A DNA stretch of 64,000 nucleotides from Neckera pumila (taxonomy: Eukaryota > Streptophyta > Bryopsida > Hypnales > Neckeraceae), in contig OZ018408.1 of NCBI GenBank assembly GCA_963969595.1, forward strand, positions 24,977,371 through 25,041,370, in the 5' to 3' direction. Below the pieces are notes generated by a model. That model searched no databases. It worked only from the letters and a program-made list of their open reading frames with translations, and was not told the origin of the DNA. Below are positions 56,026-64,000 of the stretch, piece after piece. Positions within the stretch are counted from its first letter, which is position 1; every line of letters starts with the position of its first letter. Made by a program: the position numbers and the translations under genes.

Positions 56026-58300
56026 TGTGGAGGTATTAGAAAATTGTTAGACTCAATATAGGAATCTTTCAAAAAGAATATAAATAATAGGCATTTAGCC
56101 TTTCGGCATCAACAAGGGTTTTGCAAAATTTGTTATCATCCATCCATCTTATCCCCATAAGGACTAGCACCAAGGTAGTCCATCTAAAATTATTAGATTC
56201 TTAGATAAATAAGAGCATTGATCACTTTCATTCATTCATTATATTTTTTTTTCCTCTATACTGTTTTATGATTAATCCTATGTTAATAAAAAAAAGTTGC
56301 ATTGAATGGATAGTTAAACCCCAAATTTTCAAAAAATCAAATTGAATAGGTGGTTTTGGAAGTTATCAGATTGGAAAAAAAGGTTGTAAGTCTATATTTT
56401 GGAATCCAAGCTTATATGAAAGAATTTTGGACTCACTTAGAATTTGTCCCTCTTGCATTGAATTAGAGGTACTTAATACATATTTTTAAAAATATACTTT
56501 GATGTTTGTATTTTTAGAAAATAATAAAAGATTTTCAAAAAATAAAACAGAATTTGGTTGTTGTTTATATCTATGGTATGAATTTAATCTCTAAACTCCT
56601 TTTTAATCCAAATTGGAGTTTTATTTTTGGAAGTTGGGCTATTTGTAGAGGCTTTAGATTTAGTTTAAGTATTTGGTATTTTTAGTGAAGCTCCTACTCA
56701 TCTTCTTCGTGATAAGCTTTGTTTTGAGCTATTCCAACAAATTTGGCAAAAGTTTTAAGGATTCTTTGATTGGGAGTAAATTTGGGTAGTCCAAGCATCA
56801 AAGAATTTTTTTGCTTTACAACATAAAAGAATGTTCAAATTTGTGGGAGAAAGCATTTATTCTTATTGATGAAATAAATAAATGGCAAATTTCATTTTGT
56901 AAACAATTTATTATATCATGTCATATATTTAAGATTTAAAGTTCAATTTATATTTAATTTTTAATAGTTTTCAAAGAAATTAGAAATATTGAGTGTAATA
57001 TATATATATATTCCAAATTCCTCACCATTGGAATTTTAAATTTTACTTTTTTATTAATTTATTAGTAATTTAGTGTTTCTTGTCATCGTTGTCAATCTCG
57101 ACAATATTAAGAGTACAAAAAAAATAGTGCAAGGGTCACTTCGTACAGATAGAGATGTATATAATCTTTTTTTCATCCAATGTTATTTAGGTCAATTCCA
57201 AGTGCCAACAATATGTGAAACCTTGTTGAAAATTGGGAGCAATTCTTATGTGGTCCTACAAATACACTCTCTACCTCCCACTGGTGACTAAAGAGTCCCT
57301 AATGGCATCTCTACATATCTTTTGTCTTTGATATGATTCGCATTTTGTCCGACCTTTTTCACCATCAACACAATAAGGTTGGTGGTTCATTGAAGACAAT
57401 GCTTTGACAAATTAAATTGTATGGATTTTGTCTTTGCTTTCCAAGAGTTGTTGAAGTCATGAACAATCCAAAATGGCATCACCCTTGTTTTTTTATTTTG
57501 TGTGAAATTCATCAAGACAGGCATGAACAACTTTTCAAAGCATTCTTCACAATTTTTGAAGTGGTCATTGTTAATTGAATAGAACCTAAGTGTTGATAAG
57601 AAAATGTGCTTCCCAAAGATGGGGTGACTAAATTTTACGGCTCACCAAAAGAAATAATCCTTTTTCTAAAGTTTGTATTCTTGAGACTTCTACCTTGTGA
57701 TAGAAACCTCAAGTCATTGTTATTGAATGTTATACACAGGATGCTATGTTGTTCTATAATGTGAATCTCCTAGCTTTGCAAGTACCAAATATCTAGATCA
57801 AGGAATTACACCAACCTTATCTACAATAGAGGAGGTACTAGAGGATTGTAGACAATCACAAATTCACAAGCCTTGATAGAGGATTGCAAGGTACTCTCTT
57901 TGTTTTCTAAATAATATGAGTTTTTCCTTTACATTCAAATATAGAAGGAGCAGTTCCTAGAGTTATAGACCTAGCCTCCACAAAATTAGGTGATCCAACC
58001 CTTGCGCTCAACTTCAAAGACTTGCCATTGTCAACAAGAAAAAAACCTCCCTCCAATTTTGTAGGTGGTTAATTTTGTACTTTGCCATTAAGTAAATAAT
58101 TGGGGATTTCTAATTCCAAATACAAACTCCCAAAACACTACTACAAACCCTGTCACTTTTCATTCCCTGTAATAGAGACAAAATTTGGGGTGAGTGAAAG
58201 AATCACAAACTGCAAAACATGGGCCGACTTGGCTACTAACATTACATAATTTTCAGTGAGATGGCCAATTTCGTTAAAATGGCAATATTCTTAGTGCCTC
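56026..58300. other. non-coding, nothing recognised
   Basis: AT-rich, with scattered open stretches lacking motifs (57073-57291 is the longest). No element ends were found. Confidence 0.35.
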
Positions 58301-58301
58301 T

Positions 58302-58480
58302 AAACATCTAGAACAACTATAGATTCCAAACATCTAAGATAGTTGTAGATTTCAAACATCTAGGAACCATATAAATTTCAGACTGACCATTATAAAAATC
58401 TAAGATTGGTATAGATTTTAGATATCTAGGATAAGCTTAGATTTTAGAATGTATGACAAGTGTAGATTTCAGAATGGCCA
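58302..58480. repeat. 26-bp tandem repeat, about six imperfect copies
   Basis: Three clear units, AAACATCTAG...TAGATTTC-type, start at 58302, 58328 and 58354, followed by more diverged ones ending TAGATTTTAGA. The unit length is 26 bp. Confidence 0.75.
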
Positions 58481-58499
58481 TTCTGAACTGAAATAACGT

Positions 58500-58620
58500 G
58501 CCATTGTAAGAGGTACCAGGCAGAGCACACTATGAGTTGGACGGAGTTTTCCAGACTTCTCCCGATCGATCCCACGAGTGCAGACTCGGATGCTCTACCA
58601 CGAGTAAACTGATCGATTCC
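58500..58620 (-). mobile_element. tRNA-like sequence, possible SINE head
   Basis: The minus strand reads TTTACTCGTGGTAGAGCATC, resembling the D-arm and A box of a tRNA. It is followed by CCGAGTCTGCACTCG, an anticodon-arm-like hairpin, and TGGGATCGATCGGG, close to a B box. The helices are imperfect and no CCA-adjacent acceptor stem pairs well, so a tRNA-derived SINE or decayed tRNA is more likely than a working tRNA gene. Confidence 0.35.
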
Positions 58621-59050
58621 CTAAAAACTGCGGAATCATGTGTGAAGGCGGATTGATCGAAGTGCACATGACTTCCAATGAATGCAGCTCCGGCAGATCG
58701 GCAGTCCGATCCGTGTGAACCAAATTTGAGGGAGGCCGCTGAAGGCGACGCGATGATTTAATCCAGGCCTGACAGCAAATTGAATGGCTTCCAATGGTTT
58801 CTCCGAAATTCGGGTCTTCAGTAGTCGGCCATGACCGGCACCAATTGAACATTTCATGCAGCCGCAAGTGCCACAGGCAGGATTGGAGGAGCGAAGCTTA
58901 TGAGTCGGGACTTTGGGAACCAAAGGCGGCTGGTCATGGCGCACAAGACCATTTTTAGCAGTGAAACGGACGAACGGCCGGCCGGCCGGCATCGGAAGCA
59001 TTCTCGTGTTGCTACAGTGAGTGGATCAGTTCTGGAGACTGCACAGCAGC
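58595..59050 (-). other. GC-rich islet with overlapping open stretches
   Basis: About 450 bp of GC-rich DNA stands in AT-rich surroundings and includes a (GGCC)n-like palindrome, CGGCCGGCCGGCC. Two minus-strand frames are open (59001-58636 for 121 codons, 58867-58595 for 90 codons). One contains a Cys cluster, NPACGTCGCMKCSIG. Composition resembles the iPGAM leader, so this may be a fragment of a host gene's 5' region or exon. No family is recognised. Confidence 0.3.
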
Positions 59051-59533
59051 GTTCACAGAAGTGGCTAAATTTCGCTCCATTGCTACTTAAAATTTTCAGG
59101 AGCTAGAAGTATATTGGAAAAAATCTTTGAAAATATTAGATTTTAGTCAAGATTGCAACAAACAATAGAATTTGGTAGAGAATGCGCAACTTTCTCTACA
59201 GTGGAATTAGCATCTATTTTGTTAAATTTATACTATAGTACTCCCAATAATCCCTTAAACCTTGCAAAATCCCATCTTGTCTATTTTTTTTTAATACTAC
59301 TCACTCTGAAGGTAGCCAAAATTGATGCTCGTTTGTCTTGGAGGTAGCATATTGCACTAAATCCTAATAACTTAGGTAGCACGTTGCACTAAATTCCGTA
59401 AAGCAATTCTAGAATCACTGTTGCACAATGAGGCCATTGCCCATGCACGACGCCCTCATCAGTGTGCTTAGAAATCACGCACATAATTTTGAAGAAAATT
59501 TCCAAGCTACGCTGCACCAGAAACTTTTAACCC

Positions 59534-60430
59534 TTAACCCCTAAATGCCCAAGGCACCCAAATGTGGGCTAGGGAGAATTGACCCTTGCATTGCCCCGAG
59601 TTTTACCCTTGCAGAAAATACTGAAATTCTTTATTTGCCACATTTGATAAAATTTGCAATTTCTGAATTCATATTTGCAATCAGAAGCCCCAAATTAGTT
59701 AAGAGACGTGAAGAAATACACAATTTAAGCGGCACAAAATAGGGGGCAGTTTTTACATTTACCCTTTGACAGGGCAATGAAGGGGTCAATCCTCACTAGC
59801 CCCAAAATGTGGTGTCGAAGAAACTTTGAAGTTAAATAAAATCTTACCAAATTGTTACTTTTAGTAGTTTATATTTTTAAAAGATTCTTTTTGAAGTCTA
59901 GTTTTAGCATCAAAAATCCGATCTTGAAAATGAATGATTATGATTTTTCTATTGAAGAATTTGTGCAAAGGTTCCCATTGCAATCTTGACTTTTTGTAGT
60001 ATTGAGGGCTCCTGGAAATGAGCCTCAAATACACCAAATCTTGAAGAAAGAATCACACTAGAAATTCATTTAAAAAAATTGTAGAGTAGATTTTGAAAAG
60101 TCATAAATTGATTGGGGTTACATTTATTAGGCCCTTCAAGGCTTCAGCCTCATATTTATTGGTCTTGAATTTTTTAGATTTGACATGCCAAAAGAGAGCT
60201 CAAATATTTTCATAGTTTTAACACCCTAATGATCAAATATTATAATCTTTCAATCTTTAAATGGTATTGTTGTGTTTTCTTTTCCTATATGCTCTCTAAC
60301 ATGTCTAGTTTAAATTTTTATGGTTACAATTCAAAAAAAATTGAATCAACTTATCAAAATGTTGGCTTTTTATTCAATTTAGAGCAAATTCCAAGAGGCT
60401 CAAAATAGGCCTTGGGCATTTAGGGGTTAA
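59534..60430 (+). mobile_element. TTAA element, family B, complete
   Basis: It is flanked by TTAA at 59534-59537 and 60427-60430, with ends CCCCTAAATGCCCAAGGCAC and GGCCTTGGGCATTTAGGGG. The terminal pairs match for about 18 bases. The interior is non-coding and related, in inverted orientation, to 47844-48481. Confidence 0.85.
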
Positions 60431-61924
60431 AGGATGGACCAGTGACCGTTCCTTTGGATAAAAATTGCATATGCACTCATTGGAAGTCAAACTACTTGGA
60501 GAAGACCTTTCCTTTTTACAACAAAATTCCAAGGATGAATAGTTGTACATATGTCCTACTAAAAGGATTCTCTGTCATCCATCAAACACCACACATCTGC
60601 TGCAGCGTTTACGGATTAACATTAGTAGTAACCTTCATACCTACTACTTTCCCTTCATGCATCATGATCATAACTTTGAACTCCCACTTATGGCTTACCC
60701 CTTGATGGATGTGGAATATTCCACACCATCTATTGTAGAGCCAAGGCAATGATAGCACATACTACTGAATGTTATGCTGGTAGTTTTTGTGAGCAATAGA
60801 ATTTTTTGGATTTTTTATATTGGCAATGTAATGATCAACTGGAGGATGAATTGAAGCCTCTTTCTGCTAGTTCTAACTCTACAATTGATTCCTAGTGATG
60901 CATTTGAGTTACATAATTTACTATAATTAAAAAGATTTGGCCAAATTTAAAAAGAAACTGGCAAAAAAGTTGCTCTAGAATTCCTCACTTTTATTATAGT
61001 CTTGTCCTTGGCTTTTGGACCAAGTTGGTTTCTCCTGACAAATTGCTAAAATTATTTATGCTGCTTGTGTGGTAAAATCTAAGGGTACAAACTACACATA
61101 AGGTTTTCCTTGTTTTTGTCTAAATTTGATATTTGTTGTAGATCAAGATCAATGTTTGAAGGCAATAGCTTCTACCAAATTGTAAACTTAGTGATAAACT
61201 TTATATGCAACTATCTTGGTCTTCTCTTTTTCAATTCTTTTCATTGAGCACTAATTTTAGCTAGGATTTATCTAATGTGGTTGGACCTTCAATCACTTCT
61301 ATAATATTGCCTTCTTTGATGCTACATCATCTCCAAACATTACAGTGATATTTCTTGGTTTGTGAATTTTTGCTATATATTCCTTGAAAAAAATGCACCT
61401 TCCTATGGCCAAGGCAATCACCAAAGTACTCCGATTATTAAACCAATAGGTGCATTATTTTTTTGTTTCTGCAGTTAACAATAAAGTCATCCATTGGACC
61501 ATTTAGGTTCTCAGCATCCTTACAAGAATATAATATTGTACTTGATTATATTATTGTTTTTAAATACACCATACATAATATGTAGTCAAATATAAAGAGA
61601 CCAAGGAAATTTAGTTGACATGAAATGTTGAGTCTACGCACTAGAAGAAATCTACACATCAAAGGATGATTTCTTGGATGATGATCACAATGATGGATTC
61701 ATCATTTTAAAGTTCATGGGCCTGTTATAAGTTCTAGAAACTTGATATTGATGCACTTTTGTTACCACTTAAAACAAAAGTGTTTGCCAAATTATTTGTT
61801 CTTTATGTGGTTCCTTGATTTATTACAGAATCTCTAAACCTTTTCTTCCAATCATGACTTCCTATCAATTTTCTTTTATTTTTAGAATTTAGGATTCAAC
61901 TATCCATTCAATACAATTCTTTAT
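60431..61924. other. non-coding, possible decayed coding traces
   Basis: 60442-60750 has two overlapping open stretches of 87 and 69 codons without motifs. The rest is AT-rich without structure that I can support. Confidence 0.3.
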
Positions 61925-62780
61925 TTAACACCTAAATGTATTTGACTATGTTTTCACCAAAAATGCTCCAAAACTGCCATTTCTAATACAAGTACCAAGT
62001 TTTAGAAAAAAAACATTTTTTGGACATATGTAACCGTAAGATCTTGTAGTGCACTGGTTTGAGAAGATGTGGAAAAAACTTCAGAATTTTCCGCCATGTA
62101 GATTGCAAGATATTAGTGTTTGAATTGAGAAAAATCCTTTTTTTGTCCCTGCAAAAATCCGGGCAGCTGCACTTCACAAGGTCGCATTTGTATGAAAAAA
62201 CGTCCAAAATGGTGGTTATTCTTTGGATTCGTTTTTGAAGTCAAGTTGGCTATATTCTTGAAAATTTTCAGATAATTTGAAATTGTACAACATATAGAAA
62301 AAAAATAGTAAGTAGAAAGAAGTTGAGAATGATTCAAGCACTAAATTGTTAATAATTTAATTATAAAATTGAAAAATGCAAATCCCAATGGTTATAATGT
62401 TGTAATAATCAGTCTACACCCAATACTTTTATTTTTTCTCAAAAATATTGAAAATTGAGTTAAATAAGGGATTTCAAAGTTTATTTTAGAGTAGGGAATC
62501 CATAACTGCCTGTTTTCATCTCATAAATCAAAATGGAATGATTCAAAGCTTTTCATGTATATATAAATCTAAAGAACCATTTTCAAATTTTTTTTTTTTT
62601 TAAAATTATTTTTTAAGAATTTTTTGAGCTGCCCACCAAGCACTGAAAATCACATATCATACAATAACTTTTTAACCATGTAGTCAAAAGTTATGAAAAT
62701 TATTGGGCCTTAAAGCTACTCCTTGGGAAAATGTTGTGTGAAAATTTCAAAGAAAAAAAATAAAAACTCCATTCATAGTA
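61925..62780 (+). mobile_element. TTAA element, family C, right end missing
   Basis: TTAA and CACCTAAATGTATTTGACTA start a copy that matches 43937-44888 over about 850 bp. It includes AACCGTAAGATCTTGTAGTG and TTATGAAAATTATTGGGCCT. It stops matching near 62780, about 75 bases before the expected terminus. Confidence 0.75.
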
Positions 62781-62949
62781 ATATCATTTATCAAATTCTT
62801 AGAACTCTAAGACATCTCTATTTTCTTATGACTTTTTTATATATCTTTTTCATTTAACCAATGTAGCATTCATATTTCATTTTACTTATTATTTTTTTCT
62901 CCCAAAGCTCATAGTACCAATCCATACCTTACCTTAAGTTTGGCTATTT

Positions 62950-63320
62950 GTTTGTTGTTTTGTTTTGTTTTGTTTTGTTTTATTTTGTTTGTTTTGTTAC
63001 GTTGAGATCTCCCAGACCGTGCGTCCCCCGACTGCGTGCTTGGTATCATCGGAAAGCCCTTGGCGAGGAGGGATGCACGGGCTTAGTTTCGTGGTGTTTG
63101 GAGCTACAATGCGAAAGTTATTGAATTTCAAAGTATTTATGGATCAAAAAATTAGAAAATTACTTTTACTTTGATTTTGGTCATGTTCTTGGAACCAATG
63201 GAAAGCTCTTGGCAAAAAGGGGTGGATGGGCTTTGTTTTGTGGTGTTTAGAATAATAGTGTGAAAGATATTGAATTTCAGAGTGTTTATTATGAATTAGA
63301 AAACTAGAAAATTAATTTAC
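62950..63320 (+). repeat. TTTG-linked dispersed repeat, copy 3, with duplicated core
   Basis: About eight TTTTG-type units precede a more diverged core (GACCGTGCGTCCCCCGACTG, CGAAAGTTATTGAATTTCA). A second, further diverged core copy follows directly (about 63192-63320; GGAAAGCTCTTGGCAAAAAG, GAAAGATATTGAATTTCAGA). The minisatellite of copies 1 and 2 is absent. Confidence 0.7.
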
Positions 63321-63329
63321 AGGGCTATA

Positions 63330-63661
63330 CTACACTAAAAACTATATTTAGTGTTAATAACACTATTTACAAACCATGACACTAAATATCATTAAGCCTA
63401 CTAAAGTAAGTAACATTAAATGTAATTTCTAACATTAAATATACTCTATGGTAAATTTGAAATCCGAAAAATGTTTACATTTAGTGTTAGATCGCAAGGG
63501 ACGACCAAGGAAGGGGAAGGCAGAAGGGAAGAGGAAGCAAAGGTAGCGCATTCAAGTCTAACACTACACTAATTACTCCAAGGTTCAGATTTAGTGTTGG
63601 GTGGGGTAGGCTAGTAATTACACTAAATGCAATCCAACACTAAATATAGTTTTTAGTGTAG
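63330..63661. mobile_element. inverted-repeat MITE with many internal TTTAGTGTT motifs
   Basis: The ends CTACACTAAAAACTATATTT and its exact complement AAATATAGTTTTTAGTGTAG face each other, extending to about 27 bases. TA or a similar short duplication could flank CACTAAAAAC, so the class may be Tc1/mariner or PIF-like; it is ambiguous. The motif ACACTAAAT or its complement recurs about six times inside, a feature of transposase-binding subterminal repeats. Confidence 0.65.
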
Positions 63662-63850
63662 TTTATATTAAGGCCCAATTGTTGCCCCCATCTCAAAACC
63701 TCCAAAATCAACCAATAGGGATGCTTAAAGCCTTAAATTGGGTCATGACAATGCTATCCCATTTCACAAAAATCAGCATGTCGGTTTCTTGCAATGCACC
63801 TTTCAGATTCAAAGTATAACATGATTCTAGTGCGGTTCCTCAAGATACAG

Positions 63851-64000
63851 GCTCAAACCTGTACACAAGTACTGAAACTTACAACATTCTGCTCAACTTT
63901 GTAACCACATGCTGCAACTTTGTAACAATCTGCTCAAATTTGTAAACGAGTGCTGAAACTTCGCAACATTGTGCTCAAATTTGTGAACAAGCACTGAAAC
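63851..64000. repeat. 41-bp tandem repeat running off the right edge
   Basis: Units of 40-41 bp start with GCTCAA at 63851, 63891, 63932 and 63973. Each splits into two related halves of about 20 bp (GCTCAAATTTGTAAACGAGT and GCTGAAACTTCGCAACATTG). The array continues beyond the window. Confidence 0.75.

Noticed and set aside
58550..58620. A functional tRNA gene on the minus strand
   Set aside because: The A- and B-box-like words are present, but the acceptor and anticodon stems do not pair properly.
1..64000. CRISPR arrays, bacterial operons, ribosome binding sites
   Set aside because: The tandem repeats here lack unique spacers, and the window is plainly eukaryotic with spliced genes.

Overview
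This window looks like nuclear DNA of a land plant, probably one with an intron-containing, transposon-rich genome. Three things point there. A complete nine-coding-exon gene for cofactor-independent phosphoglycerate mutase (iPGAM) of the plant type lies at 50.2-53.8 kb, with GT-AG introns of about 170-400 bp. Ty1/copia and Ty3/gypsy remnants read like plant elements. Non-coding DNA is very AT-rich. A piggyBac transposase relic and many TTAA-flanked elements would be unusual for a flowering plant, so I lean towards a seed-free lineage (bryophyte, lycophyte or fern). That is inference, not proof.

Layout. Bases 2-58 may be the last codons of a host gene that ends at the left edge. At 1.5-5.5 kb there are unrecognised, partly degenerate reading frames on both strands, including a probable two-exon minus-strand protein. 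At 5.7-7.5 kb is a broken piggyBac-type transposase whose three catalytic Asp positions are still visible. At 7.5-30 kb there is no convincing gene; this part holds many small DNA transposons and tandem repeats, including a (TTTG)n array. At 30.3-37.4 kb is an old, full-length but dead Ty1/copia retrotransposon with diverged LTRs and two AT-rich arrays in its leader. At 38.8-42.6 kb are a gypsy pol fragment, a tRNA-like SINE, a LINE-like poly(A) tail and a second copy of the TTTG-linked repeat. At 43.9-48.5 kb is a run of TTAA elements ending close to the iPGAM leader. The iPGAM gene follows, then a 1.38 kb near-perfect palindrome of Tc1/mariner type, a GC-rich islet at 58.5-59.1 kb, more TTAA elements, a third copy of the TTTG-linked repeat and a small inverted-repeat element at 63.3-63.7 kb.

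The dominant hidden structure is a set of at least thirteen elements or fragments. They end in CCCCTAAAGG or CCCCTAAATG-like inverted repeats and are flanked by TTAA, the target-site signature of piggyBac. By the coordinates given they cover roughly 15% of the window and fall into at least four internal sequence families. Two pairs abut at a single TTAA, and one element appears to carry unrelated GC-rich sequence between long terminal repeats.

Only iPGAM is confidently a functional host gene. All other coding matter is transposon-derived, degenerate or unrecognised.
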